Below, piece after piece: positions 47,199 through 56,602 of a stretch of DNA of 64,000 bases. The DNA comes from Streptomyces sp. NBC_01351. Lineage in GTDB: Bacteria > Actinomycetota > Actinomycetes > Streptomycetales > Streptomycetaceae. The stretch covers positions 3,530,501 to 3,594,500 of the forward strand of contig NZ_CP108356.1 in assembly GCF_036237315.1 (NCBI RefSeq), written 5' to 3'. Every line of letters begins with the position of its first letter. Positions within the stretch are counted from its first letter, which is position 1. The notes under the pieces were generated by a model. That model ran no database searches. It had not been told where the DNA came from and was given only the letters and a program-made list of their open reading frames with translations. A program made the translations under genes and the position numbers.

Positions 47199-47747
47199 TC
47201 AGAAGACGGCCGTACCGATCCCGACCACAAGGCCTCCCACGAATCCCAACGCGATGACGAGGATCAGCCCGCCCAGCCCGGCGAAGAAGAACCCCTCCCC
47301 GTCCCCGAACCGGCCGCGGCTCGCACTGGCCAACAGCCACGCCGACAGGGTGAGGAACGGTACGAGGACCAGCCCGGCCCCGGTGCCGAGCTCCTGCACG
47401 GCGTACCCCGACAGCTCGTAGGCCTTCCCGTTCGCCGTCCGGACCTCCACCTCGGCGCCCTTCTCGTACCGCTCGGCGGCCATGTCCAGCACGATCTCCC
47501 GATCCGGCCGGTCCTCCCGCCGCGGGGTGTACCAGCCGGTGCAGCCGGTGCCGTCCGAATGGCCCTCCGCGTCACTGGCCCCGTGGCACTCGTCGATCCT
47601 GACGACCCCGTCCACGGGCCCGACCCCCACCACGGCCGCCAACTGCGGCCCGGGCAGCAGCCACACCACCCATCCACCCACGGCAAGGGCCACCACTCCC
47701 CCCACCCCAGCGACCCCCCGCCCCAACACCCTCACGGCACGCCGCAC
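47199..47747 (-). CDS. Membrane protein with an outward loop, unknown function
   Basis: 182 residues from GTG, with GAGAGGGGGA upstream. One helix near the N-terminus (GVGGVVALAVGGWVVWLLPG) and two near the C-terminus (GLVLVPFLTLSAWLLASA, FFAGLGGLILVIALGFVGG) enclose a loop with two cysteines (IDECHGASD, GTGCTGWYTPRREDRPDRE). The layout resembles Streptomyces DUF3592-like small membrane proteins, but this is not certain. Confidence 0.65.
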   Translation of the reverse strand: MRRAVRVLGRGVAGVGGVVALAVGGWVVWLLPGPQLAAVVGVGPVDGVVRIDECHGASDAEGHSDGTGCTGWYTPRREDRPDREIVLDMAAERYEKGAEVEVRTANGKAYELSGYAVQELGTGAGLVLVPFLTLSAWLLASASRGRFGDGEGFFFAGLGGLILVIALGFVGGLVVGIGTAVF

Positions 47748-47803
47748 GACAGTCCCCCTCTCCCGTTGTTGGCCGGATACCCGGCCGAAGGGCCGATTAA
47801 CGT

Positions 47804-48541
47804 TCACACGAGGCCGAGGAACCCCGGATCGACCCCGTTGAGCTGCACACACGTATCACGGCTCAAGCCCAGCAACTCAGCCATCGGTACGCGGCGACGG
47901 CTGGCCGCCTCCAGATCCCTACGCCCCTCGGCCGACCACAGCGGCGGGTAGACCGACAGGCCCTCCCTGGCGTGCAGCCCGGAGACCTCCTCGCGCCACG
48001 CGGGCCACCGCACGCCCTCGTAGAACCCCTCAAGGTTCCCGGCGAGCATCCATGACAGCCACGCCGAATACCCGGCGCCGAGCGCCTCCCAACCCAACGC
48101 GTCGGGAGCGAAGTAGACGACCTCGCCGACTTCGCCAGGCCGACCGACGGCGCCGGGGTCCATGCCGTTGAGGGCGAAGACCCCGCCCAACACGTCATGA
48201 GCCACCACCAACCCCGCGTCCGGCCGCCACACAGGATCGAAGGCCGCAGGCATGCCGTTGACCTCGGCCAGCCCCGGCGGGCCCGGCAGCCCACCGGAGG
48301 CTGCGGCACCCGGACTCCCGAAGACCCGCAGCCACCCCCCGTCCACGAGCAGTCCGCCACAGTTGAGCACGATCCCCCCGAGGTACGACCGGGCGGTCAC
48401 CTGAAACTGCAGCAAGCCGGCCCGCCCACACTCGGCATCAGCGGCCACCACCTCAACCGGCACCTGCGAACCGGCGAGCTCCTCAAGGAGGGCGGGCCAG
48501 GCTGGATCTTCGACGTTGATCAACTCATGGAGTGCACGCAT
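47804..48541 (-). CDS. DUF2625 family protein
   Basis: 245 residues from ATG 48541 (269 from GTG 48613, which would start inside the inverted-repeat edge). Family features are MRALHELINVEDPAWPALLE, GGIVLNCGGLLVDGGWLRVF, GGVFALNGMDPG and EVVYFAPDALGWEALGAGYS. It may be related to SUKH/SMI1-like immunity folds. The function is unknown. Confidence 0.8.
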   Translation of the reverse strand: MRALHELINVEDPAWPALLEELAGSQVPVEVVAADAECGRAGLLQFQVTARSYLGGIVLNCGGLLVDGGWLRVFGSPGAAASGGLPGPPGLAEVNGMPAAFDPVWRPDAGLVVAHDVLGGVFALNGMDPGAVGRPGEVGEVVYFAPDALGWEALGAGYSAWLSWMLAGNLEGFYEGVRWPAWREEVSGLHAREGLSVYPPLWSAEGRRDLEAASRRRVPMAELLGLSRDTCVQLNGVDPGFLGLV

Positions 48542-48680
48542 CCCGGCATCGTCGCAGGAGGAACCGAGACGGCGGGGCGGGGTCGGGGGCTCGGGGGTTG
48601 GCGGGACCTTCACTGACCGGAATCAGAGAAGGCTTGGGGATTTCCCGTCAGTCCCATCGTCCTTCCGCGTCGGGCCGCCC

Positions 48681-48743
48681 TGTCAAGGGCGCTCCTCCTT
48701 CGTCGTCGCGTCGCTTCGCGATGGCCTTCGGCCACCCTTGACA
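48681..48743. repeat. TGTCAAGGG / CCCTTGACA hairpin in the left arm
   Basis: The nine-base arms TGTCAAGGG (48681-48689) and CCCTTGACA (48735-48743) flank a C/G-rich core containing TCGCGTCGCTTCGCGA. The same structure is in the right arm. Confidence 0.75.
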
Positions 48744-49600
48744 GACCGCCCCGCCCCGGAAAAACGAAGACTGCCGGGAAACCCCCAAAAGAACGGGCCG
48801 GGGGACAAAGGAAAAGGGCGGGGCGGTCGGGGATGTCCGACCCTGCTCCGGTAGGGGGCAGGCCCGGCCTCGGGCCCTCCCAGGCCTCCATCAGGACTGG
48901 TCAGGCGGCCAGGCATCGCCAAACACCGACCACAAGCACCTCGGGGGCAGCAGGCGCGTCAAATCGCTACGCGCTCCTCGACGACGGCGTCTGCAGCACT
49001 CTTGGGCTGGGCATAGGCCGCCACGGATCGCTACGCGCTTCTCGACAACGGCGACCGTCGGCCGCCTGGGGCTGATGAGGGGCGAAAAGAGCTGACGGGA
49101 GGCCTGGAAGGGCCGTTCGTCGGCCCAGCCGAGCTGGATTCACGTCAGGACGAAGACGTCACCACAAACCCATGCCTAAACAGGTGCAATTGAGGAAAAT
49201 CGACAGCTGTCTTCGTCGGCTCCTTCGCCTGACCGCCGCACAGCTCGACATGGCCGTCATTTGGGATCGTTTCCGCCCCAGACGGCGGTCAGACGCCGTC
49301 GTCGAGAAGCGCGTAGCGATCTGCCGCGGCTTATGACCAGCCCAAGACTGCTGCAGACGCCGTCGTGGAGGAGCGCGTAGCGATTGACGCGCCGGTCGGG
49401 GGCTGGGGTGCTTGTGGTCGCTGTTTGGTGAGGGCTGGCCGACTGCCCGGTTCAAGGCCGGGGCTGACGGGCCCGGGCTGGAGCCTGCCCCTACCGGAGC
49501 AGGGTCGGACATTCCCGGCCGCCCCGCCCTTTGTCTTCTGGCCCGGCCCGTTCTTTTGGGGGTTTCCCGGCAGTCTTCGTTTTTCCGTGGCGGGACGGTC

Positions 49601-49659
49601 TGTCAAGGGTTGAGCGCAGCGAAATCGCGAAGCGACGCGACGAAGGAGCGCCCTTGACA
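49601..49659. repeat. TGTCAAGGG / CCCTTGACA hairpin in the right arm
   Basis: TGTCAAGGG (49601-49609) and CCCTTGACA (49651-49659) enclose TCGCGAAGCGACGCGA. It is the mirror copy of the left-arm structure. Confidence 0.75.
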
Positions 49660-49878
49660 GGGCGGCCCGACACGGAAGGACGATGAGACTGACGGGAAAC
49701 CCCCAAGCCTTCTCTGATTCCGTTCAGCATGGACCCCGCCCCCCGACCCCGCCCCCCAGCTCGGGGGCGGGTGGGCAACCCCCGCCCCCCGGGCGGGGCC
49801 CGAGGGGGGAGAAGTGCCGCACGCGCGTGGCCCCGTACCACCCCGCCCCGCCGGGCGTCCCCGCCCCGCCCCCGCCCC

Positions 49879-51627
49879 CTACCCCCCGTACAGCCCCTCG
49901 ATCTCGCTCGCGTAGCGCTCCGCCACCGCTCTGCGGCGGAGTTTGAGGGTGGGGGTGAGGGTGCCCGCCTCCGGGGTGAAGTCCTCCGGGAGGATGTGGA
50001 AGGCGCGGATGCGGGACGGGCGGGAGAGGGTGGTGTTGGCTTCGGCGACCGCCTCCGCGATCAGGGCGCGGACCGACGGGTGGGTTGACGGGGAGTCGCC
50101 CAGGTCCACGGCCTCGCGGGTGGCCCAGGACGTGAGTTCCTCCGCGTCCAGGGTGATCAGCGCGACCGGGTGGGGGCGGCGGTCGCCGATCATGACGGCG
50201 CGGGAGACGTAGCGGGAGCGCTGGATGGCGAACTCGGCCTCCGTCGGCGTGAGGTTCTTGCCCGCCGAGGTGATGATCAGCTCCTTCTTGCGGCCCGTGA
50301 TGCTGAGGTAACCCTCGGGGTCGAGTTCGCCGAGGTCGCCCGTGTGGAGCCAGCCCTCCGCGTCCAGCGCCTCGGATGTCGCCGACGCGTTGGCGTGGTA
50401 GCCCGGGAAGACCATCGGGCCTCGGGCGAGCACCTCGCCGTCCTCCGCTATCCGCACCTCGCAGCCCGCGATGGGGCGGCCCACCGTGCCGTAGCGCACC
50501 GCATCCGGGTGGTTGAGGGAGATGACCCCGCCCGACTCCGTCATCCCGTACCCCTCGTACACGGCGATCCCGCAGGCCCGCAGGAAGTCCAGGGTCGCCG
50601 GGGCGATCGGGGCGCCGCCGGTCAGCGCCCACTTCAGCCGGCCTCCGAAGGCGCTGCGGACCAGGGAGTAGAGGGTCTTGTCGGCCTCGGCGTGCTGCTC
50701 GACGAGGGAGTCGGGGAGTCGGCGCTCCGCCGCCAGGAGTCCCGTGCGCACGGCCTCGTCGAGGCGTTCCCGGCCGCCCTCCTGGGACTCTGCCAGCGAG
50801 AGCACCACCGAGTGCAGCTTCTCGAACAGGCGGGGGACGGAGGGCAGATGGGTGGGGCGCACGACGGACAGCTCGGCGAGGACGTCTTCGATCCTGCCGC
50901 CGAAGTAGCAGAGCTCCCCGCCCTCCAGCAGCGTCGTGAACTGGATCAGCTGCGCCAGCAGGTGCGCGAGCGGGAGGTAGAGGTAGGTGGAGTCCCCGGG
51001 GCCGCCCCGGACCAGCGGGAGGGTGGCGTCCTGGATGGCGCCCAGGTTCGCGTGGGTCAAGCGGCAGCCCTTCGGCAGGCCGGTCGTGCCCGAGGTGTAG
51101 ACGATCGAGGCGTCCGCGTCGGGGGTGACCGCCTCGGAGCGGGCGAGGAGTTCGGGCGCCGGGGCGAGGGGAAGGGTGGGGAGGTCGTCCATCAGGACCA
51201 CCTCCCGCAGGCGCGGCAGCTTCGCCCGGAGCGCCTCGACCCGCTGCGCCTGCGCGGCGTCGTCGCAGACGACGAGCACCGCCTCCGAGTCCGCCAGGAC
51301 CCAGGCGAGCTCCTCCTCGCCCGCCGTCGGATACACGGGTACGAGGACCGCGCCCGCCGCCAGCACCCCGAAGTGGGTGTACGTCCACTGCGGCCGGGTC
51401 TCCGCCAGTACGGCGACCCGCTCGCCGGCCGCCACCCCCAGGCCGAGCAACGCGCGCCCGACGGACCGCACTTCCGCCCCCAGCTCCTCGTAGGTGCGGG
51501 TCTGCCAGGCTTCCCCACCCTCCCCCGGCGCCCGGAACCTGAGGGCTGCCTCCGGCCCGTACCGCTCCTCGGTCCACTGGGTGAACCGTGCCAGCGTGCT
51601 CGGCCGACCGTCGTCGACGACGTCCAT
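49879..51627 (-). CDS. Long-chain acyl-CoA synthetase (AMP-forming, FAA1 type)
   Basis: 582 residues. It has the adenylation motifs IVYTSGTTGLPKGCRLTHAN (A3), VYEGYGMTESGGVISLN (A5), WLHTGDLGELDPEG (A7) and ITGRKKELIITSAGKNLTP (A8/A10). The length and C-terminal SRIRAFHILPEDFTPEAGTL fit FAA1-type ligases that activate long-chain fatty acids. ATG 51627 has GGGAGGGC before it. It is divergent from an AraC-type regulator gene, which may control it. Confidence 0.94.
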   Translation of the reverse strand: MDVVDDGRPSTLARFTQWTEERYGPEAALRFRAPGEGGEAWQTRTYEELGAEVRSVGRALLGLGVAAGERVAVLAETRPQWTYTHFGVLAAGAVLVPVYPTAGEEELAWVLADSEAVLVVCDDAAQAQRVEALRAKLPRLREVVLMDDLPTLPLAPAPELLARSEAVTPDADASIVYTSGTTGLPKGCRLTHANLGAIQDATLPLVRGGPGDSTYLYLPLAHLLAQLIQFTTLLEGGELCYFGGRIEDVLAELSVVRPTHLPSVPRLFEKLHSVVLSLAESQEGGRERLDEAVRTGLLAAERRLPDSLVEQHAEADKTLYSLVRSAFGGRLKWALTGGAPIAPATLDFLRACGIAVYEGYGMTESGGVISLNHPDAVRYGTVGRPIAGCEVRIAEDGEVLARGPMVFPGYHANASATSEALDAEGWLHTGDLGELDPEGYLSITGRKKELIITSAGKNLTPTEAEFAIQRSRYVSRAVMIGDRRPHPVALITLDAEELTSWATREAVDLGDSPSTHPSVRALIAEAVAEANTTLSRPSRIRAFHILPEDFTPEAGTLTPTLKLRRRAVAERYASEIEGLYGG

Positions 51628-51800
51628 CGCATGCCCTCCCGGGAGTTGGTGGCCTTCGACGCTAGGCAACCGGGCCGGTGCGACGGCATGACCGGAAGCG
51701 TCACGCGCACTGGCCTGAGCGCTCAAACCGGCACCACCCGCCGCCACCCGCCGCCGTCACGCACGTATCGCCCGGCGCCCCCGCGCGTTACCGTCGGACC

Positions 51801-52811
51801 ATGGGCAGGCGGACGATCACCGTGCACCACGTGCGGGCCGTGCTCGCGGGGGCCCGCGGCAGCGGCATCGACACCGTGCCGCTGCTCCAGGAGGCGCAGA
51901 TCCCGCCGCTGCTGCTGGGCGACGACCGGGCACGGATCACGCCCGCGCAGTTCGCCCGGCTGTTCCGGGCCCTGTACCGGACCACGCAGGACGAGTTCCT
52001 CGGCCTGAGCGCGGTCCCGAGCCGCCCCGGCACCTTCGCGATGATGTGCTACGCCTCGCTCGGCTGCCGCGACCTGGGCGCGGCCATGGAGCGCGCCGCC
52101 GCCTTCTACGGACTGTTCCCGGGCGGTCCGGAGCTGGTGCTCGAAGTCACGGGCTCCGAGGCGCGGTTCACCGTGCGCAACGACTTCGCCCGCGACGAGG
52201 AGCGGTTCCTCACCGAGTGCGTGCTCGCGATCTGGCACCGGCTGAGCAGCTGGCTGATCGGGCGGCGCATCCCTCTCGCCGGCGCCGCCTTCGCCTATCC
52301 CCCGCCGCCACACAAGGACGAGTACGAGATCCTCTTCGACTGCCCGGTCCGCTTCGGCGAGGACCGTACGGGGGCCGCGTTCGACGCGCACTGGCTGACG
52401 GCTCCGCTCGTACGGGACGAGGCCGCGCTCGACGCGATGCTGCGCCGCGCCCCCTTCGACCTGCTGTCACGCCCGGAGTACGGGACCACGGTCGCGGAGC
52501 AGGTGCGCCGGACCCTGACCCAGCGGCTGCGCGCCTCGCCGCGGCTGCCCGCGCTCGGGGAGGTGGCGGCGCTGCTCGCGGTGTCCCCGGCGACGCTGCG
52601 GCGGCGGCTCGGGCAGGAGGGGACCTCGTTCCAGGAACTGAAGGACCACGTGCGGCGGGACGCGGCGATCGCGGGGCTGGCCGAGAGCGGGGAGCCGATC
52701 GCGGAGCTGGCGGCTCGGCTGGGGTTCTCGGAGGACACCGCCTTCCACCGGGCGTTCCGGCGGTGGACGGGGACGACGCCGGGGGCGTACCGGATCGCCT
52801 CGGGCGGGTAG
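51801..52811 (+). CDS. AraC-family regulator with arabinose-operon-like N-domain
   Basis: 336 residues. The N-terminal ~190 residues match the Arabinose_bd domain of OruR/ArgR-like AraC proteins (FARLFRALYRTTQDEFLGLS, MMCYASLGCRDLGAAMERAA, FYGLFPGG). The C-terminal HTH_18 is VAALLAVSPATLRRRLGQEG and ELAARLGFSEDTAFHRAFRR with WTGTTPGAYR. It probably senses a fatty-acid-like ligand and controls the divergent acyl-CoA synthetase. The start has no Shine-Dalgarno, so it may be leaderless. Confidence 0.93.
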   Translation: MGRRTITVHHVRAVLAGARGSGIDTVPLLQEAQIPPLLLGDDRARITPAQFARLFRALYRTTQDEFLGLSAVPSRPGTFAMMCYASLGCRDLGAAMERAAAFYGLFPGGPELVLEVTGSEARFTVRNDFARDEERFLTECVLAIWHRLSSWLIGRRIPLAGAAFAYPPPPHKDEYEILFDCPVRFGEDRTGAAFDAHWLTAPLVRDEAALDAMLRRAPFDLLSRPEYGTTVAEQVRRTLTQRLRASPRLPALGEVAALLAVSPATLRRRLGQEGTSFQELKDHVRRDAAIAGLAESGEPIAELAARLGFSEDTAFHRAFRRWTGTTPGAYRIASGG

Positions 52812-52840
52812 CACCCTCCGGGCGTCCCCGCCCCGAAGGC

Positions 52841-55800
52841 TCAGGTGCTGCCCACCACCACCGCGTACGCGGCGTCGCGCACCTCCTGTTCGGGATGGTC
52901 GCGCAGGGCGAGGACGGCGCCGCGACAGGGGTCCGGCCAGTCCTGGCGCAGGCCGATGGCCGAGGCGAGGGCGACCGCGAGCAGGCCTTCCGCGAGGCCC
53001 TCGCCCATGGCCGCGACGGCGGCGAGCACGGACTCCGGGGCGTCCAACGCGTCTCCGTACCGGTGGTGTGCGTGCAGGTCGCGGGCGAGCTGACCCGCGA
53101 GGACGGGACGCCCCTGGGCCGCGTGCGCGATCTCGCGCAGAGCCGCCTCCACCTCGCGCGGTGGCGCGGTGAGGTCGACGGCCTCGACGAGGAGCGAAGC
53201 CCGCAGGGACGTCAGGGCCGGCACGTCGGCCAGCTGACGCGCGAGGGATCCGTACAGCCGGGCCGGGCCCCGCGAGCCGGACATGCCTCCGAGGAGGGAC
53301 TCCAACCGTCGCCGGGCCGGCAGGTCGACGCCCCGACGACCGCCGGAGTCCTGGGACTCGCCGGCGGCGACGATCTCCATGAGTCGGTTGACGACTCCGT
53401 GCAGGACGCTGCCCGGCTCGGCCCCGCCCACGGGATGCGGCAGTTCGGACCCCGCGATGACGCGCAGGCTGTACTGGGCGCGTTGCACGCTGTCGGCGGG
53501 AACCGAGAGGTCGCACCAGAGGTCGCCCAGGACCGCTGTGGCCTCGGGTGCGTACCAGGCCCAGTCCGCGAGGGCGTACAACGCCACGGCGGCCACTTCC
53601 CTGTCCTCGACGACCGCCAGCCGGGCGGCCAGCGCCGCGTAGCGCGGGCGGTGGGGTGCTGGGACGTGGAGGGGCTTGCGGCCCAGGAACTCCTTCCGGG
53701 CCGCTGCGGGGCCGTCGGCGACCACCGCCTCCAGGATCTCCCAGGCGCCGGGCGCGGGGAGGAGGGAGGTGGCCTGGCCGCTGACGGCCGCCCGTACGTC
53801 GGGATGGGTGCGGGGGTCCCGGGCGGTCGCGGCGAGCAGCACCGCGGCGGGTTCCCGCGGCAGGTGCAGGGCCGCCAGGCGGGCCGCCGACTTGCGGACG
53901 GTCACCTTCACCCCGCTCTCGCGGGTCAGCAGGTCACGGAGCAGGGCGGTGACCAGGCTGGGGCGGGCTCGGTTCGCGACGCGCCCGGCAGCGGCCCAGG
54001 CGGTCGACGCCCCGTCGGTCCCGGCGTGGTCGAGCAGGGTCGCGAGGGCCTCGGCCGGATCGTAGCCGTGGGCCGAGGCCTCCAGCGCGGCGCGGACGAA
54101 CACCGGCTCGACGGGTACGCCGCCGGGCCCGACGGGGGCGCCAGGCTCGACCGGGCCGCCCCCGGGTTCGACGGGTACGCCAGGATCAACCGGACCGCCG
54201 CCAGGCTCGGCCGGGCGGCCGCCGGGCTCGACGGAGCCACCGCCCGGCTCAACGAGGAGGCCCCCCGGCTCCACGGAGCCGCCGCCCGGCTCAACCGGAC
54301 CACCGCCAGACTCGACGGAGCCACCGCCCGGCTCGACGAGGAGGCCCCCGGGCTCGACGGGGAGGCCCCCCGGCTTCGCGGAAGGCAGGTACTGCCGGAC
54401 CAGGGCGGGCCCGTGTTCCGGTACGGAGGCCACGGCGCGCAGCAGCGCCGCACGCTCGTCCAGGCCCCGGCTCTCGTCGCCGAGGGACGCCCGGACGAGC
54501 CGGACCGCGGCCTCCTGCTGGCGGGGCAGCCATCGTGCGGCGTACCGGAGGTCGGGCAGTGCGCGCGCCGCACCCGGCAGCGGGAAGCGGCCCGGGGGCT
54601 GCGTCTCGACGAGGACCCGGTCCAGGAGATCGGTCCGCTCGGCGGCCAGTACGCCGAGCACGGGCGCCGTGTGCGCGGCCGACGGCTCCTGCTCCAGCAG
54701 CTGCGCCACGCGTTCGCCGCGCGTCGCCCGGTCGCCCAGCCACAGGGCGGCCACCCGGGGGAAGTCGGTGTCCGAGCAGGAGCGCAGGGCGCGGGCGAGC
54801 CGGTCCTGCAGCTCGGGGATCCGGTGGACGCGCCTCCCGAACGCCTCCGCCACGGCGACCAGGGGCTCCGCATCGCCCCGGTCGGCGGCCCGGTCCAGCC
54901 ACGGCAGCAGGGCTTCGAGGACGGCGTCCTCCCGGCCCGCGCGCAGGGTGCGCTCCAGGGCGCCGAGTTCCGCGGTGCCGGTGTGCGCGGTGAGCGCCTC
55001 CAGGATGCGGACGGCGGTGCGGCGGGCGTACGACGGGGCGTACGACGCCGCGTACGGGGCTGCGCCGGCAGCGGCGAGGGCCTCCTCGGCGGGGCAGTCG
55101 AGCAGGGCCAGGGCCAGGTCGCGGATCGTCCCCCGGGTCAAGGGCGAGCAGTCCCTGGCCTCCAGCCCGTCGAGGCACAGCCGCTCCACGGGCCCGGCCG
55201 TCGGAGCCGCTCCATCCGCCCCCGCACCGTCAGCGGTCGCCGCCCCGGCCGCCACCGCCATCGCCGTCACCAACAGCGCCCCGGGCAGGCGTACGAAGTC
55301 GTCCAGGACTCCCCCGCGCACCGAGTCGCGCTCGTTGCCCAGCCGGGACGCGGCCAAAGTCATGATCTCGGCCACGACGGCGGCGTCCCGGGTGGACCCG
55401 GCGTTGCGGACGAGCGCGCTCCAGATCCCCTCGCGGTCGTCGACGTCGGCGCCGGGGAGTGCCGCGAGCAGCTCCGGCCGGGCCTGGCTGGGCGGCATGA
55501 AGGCCAGCGCCCACCAGTAGTCCCAGTCCGACAACCCCTCGGCGCCGCGCCTCGCCTCGATCTTCGCGGCGGCCGCGGCGCGCCGCTGCGAGGCGGGCAG
55601 CAGGTGGACCACGGAGTCCCGCAGAGCGGACCCGGCCCTGCGCGGATCGGCCGCGAAGGCGGCTTCGGCGAGCGCGCGCCGGCGGGAGGGGGGAGTCGAC
55701 GTGAGCAGGATGGTGAACGCCTCCCGGTGGACCCAACAGGAGGCGAGGCGGGCCAGCGAAGGCGGTTCGGCGGCCGCGAGCCGGCGCAGGACCCCCCGGC

Positions 55801-56602
55801 TCGGGGTCCGCTCCCAGCGGTGGTGGTGGCGGGCCCGGTCGGCGAGCCACCGCGTGACCCGCTCCGCGTCCACCGCGACCAGGAGGTCCAGCCGGTCGTA
55901 CACCGGTCCGGGCAGCGTGTCCGGGCCGTGGCGTTCCAGCAGTTCGAGGACGCGTTCCGGCGCGGCGGGCACGGCGGCCCCGATGCCCGTGGCGTGCCGC
56001 GCCCACCAGGCGTCGCGCCAGCGGTAGGGCAGGCCGGCGAGCTCGCGGTCCGCGTGGTCGAGCACGGCCAGGGGGTGGCGGCCGCCCAGCCGTCCCCACC
56101 CCTCGAAGGGGACCGCGTCGGCGAGCTCCGGCAGCATCCGCGCCGCGAACTCCGTGGAGCAGCCGGGCAGCAGCCGGGCCGCGTCGCCCTCGCCGTACTC
56201 GGCGCGCAGGCGCGGGACGAGCCGCTCGGCGAGCTCGGGCCGGGTCCCCTCGCACAGCAGGCGGGCCAGGTCGGCGCGAACGACCGCCGGGGCGTCGTCG
56301 TAGGCGGCCTCGACGGCCCGGTCGGGCACGGGCAGCCGGCGTGCTCCCCGCAGCGCGTACCGGCGTACGACGGGATCCGGATCGGCGAGCCGGGCCGCGA
56401 GGTGGGGTACGTCGCCACCGGTCAGGGCCGCCAGGGCGGCGAGCCTGCGCTCGTACGGACCGAGGGCGACCAATTCAGCCAGTAGCGGGGCCAGTTCGCC
56501 CCGGTCGGCGAGGCGGCGGGCGGTGACGGCGGTGAACCGGAGCCGGGCGGCGTGCGGGAGCGGGGCGACGGCGGCGAGCAGCTGCTCGGCAGTATTGGTC
56601 AT
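52841..56602 (-). CDS. Giant HEAT-repeat protein with internal Pro-Gly-Gly array
   Basis: About 1,253 residues (ATG 56602; ATG 56611 is also possible). It is built almost entirely of helical HEAT/ARM-like repeats (LAARLADPDPVVRRYALRGA, LVAVAEAFGRRVHRIPELQD, LALRDHPEQEVRDAAYAVVV). Near residues 740-835 it carries a stretch of EPGG(G/L)xxV repeats that breaks the helical pattern like a flexible hinge. No enzyme domain is seen. No membrane signal is present, so it is probably cytoplasmic. It may be a large scaffold; relatives occur in Streptomyces with unknown roles. Confidence 0.85.
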   Translation of the reverse strand: MTNTAEQLLAAVAPLPHAARLRFTAVTARRLADRGELAPLLAELVALGPYERRLAALAALTGGDVPHLAARLADPDPVVRRYALRGARRLPVPDRAVEAAYDDAPAVVRADLARLLCEGTRPELAERLVPRLRAEYGEGDAARLLPGCSTEFAARMLPELADAVPFEGWGRLGGRHPLAVLDHADRELAGLPYRWRDAWWARHATGIGAAVPAAPERVLELLERHGPDTLPGPVYDRLDLLVAVDAERVTRWLADRARHHHRWERTPSRGVLRRLAAAEPPSLARLASCWVHREAFTILLTSTPPSRRRALAEAAFAADPRRAGSALRDSVVHLLPASQRRAAAAAKIEARRGAEGLSDWDYWWALAFMPPSQARPELLAALPGADVDDREGIWSALVRNAGSTRDAAVVAEIMTLAASRLGNERDSVRGGVLDDFVRLPGALLVTAMAVAAGAATADGAGADGAAPTAGPVERLCLDGLEARDCSPLTRGTIRDLALALLDCPAEEALAAAGAAPYAASYAPSYARRTAVRILEALTAHTGTAELGALERTLRAGREDAVLEALLPWLDRAADRGDAEPLVAVAEAFGRRVHRIPELQDRLARALRSCSDTDFPRVAALWLGDRATRGERVAQLLEQEPSAAHTAPVLGVLAAERTDLLDRVLVETQPPGRFPLPGAARALPDLRYAARWLPRQQEAAVRLVRASLGDESRGLDERAALLRAVASVPEHGPALVRQYLPSAKPGGLPVEPGGLLVEPGGGSVESGGGPVEPGGGSVEPGGLLVEPGGGSVEPGGRPAEPGGGPVDPGVPVEPGGGPVEPGAPVGPGGVPVEPVFVRAALEASAHGYDPAEALATLLDHAGTDGASTAWAAAGRVANRARPSLVTALLRDLLTRESGVKVTVRKSAARLAALHLPREPAAVLLAATARDPRTHPDVRAAVSGQATSLLPAPGAWEILEAVVADGPAAARKEFLGRKPLHVPAPHRPRYAALAARLAVVEDREVAAVALYALADWAWYAPEATAVLGDLWCDLSVPADSVQRAQYSLRVIAGSELPHPVGGAEPGSVLHGVVNRLMEIVAAGESQDSGGRRGVDLPARRRLESLLGGMSGSRGPARLYGSLARQLADVPALTSLRASLLVEAVDLTAPPREVEAALREIAHAAQGRPVLAGQLARDLHAHHRYGDALDAPESVLAAVAAMGEGLAEGLLAVALASAIGLRQDWPDPCRGAVLALRDHPEQEVRDAAYAVVVGST
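54113..54378 (-). repeat. Pro-Gly-Gly coding tandem repeat
   Basis: Degenerate units of about 18-21 bp (GGCTCGACNGGG..CC type) occur roughly 14 times and encode (V/S)EPGGG(P/S/L)V-like units inside the HEAT protein. Confidence 0.85.

Larger units (their letters stand above)
48614..49731. repeat. 1.1-kb imperfect giant inverted repeat (possible non-autonomous mobile element)
   Basis: The left arm (about 48614-49072) and the reverse complement of the right arm (about 49270-49731) are nearly identical over about 455 bp, including GGAATCAGAGAAGGCTTGGG at both outer ends. They also share CGGAAAAACGAAGACTGCCG, CCAAAAGAACGGGCCGGG, TGTCCGACCCTGCTCCGGTA and CGACCACAAGCACC. About 200 bp of unrelated, lower-GC DNA lies between them. 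There is no transposase or convincing protein gene. Short frames inside (…MGLTGNPQAFSDSGQ, GFPGSLRF) resemble over-predicted Streptomyces hypotheticals, which suggests that this is a dispersed genomic repeat. Confidence 0.85.

Noticed and set aside
48610..49657. Short open frames in the inverted repeat (for example 48610-48891 minus, 49412-49657 plus)
   Set aside because: They follow the conserved nucleotide repeat in different frames, lack ribosome sites and show no protein-like constraint.
52046..56485. Very long plus-strand open frame opposite the HEAT protein
   Set aside because: It is a codon-bias shadow of the minus-strand gene: low-complexity Arg/Gly/Ala translation with no domain.
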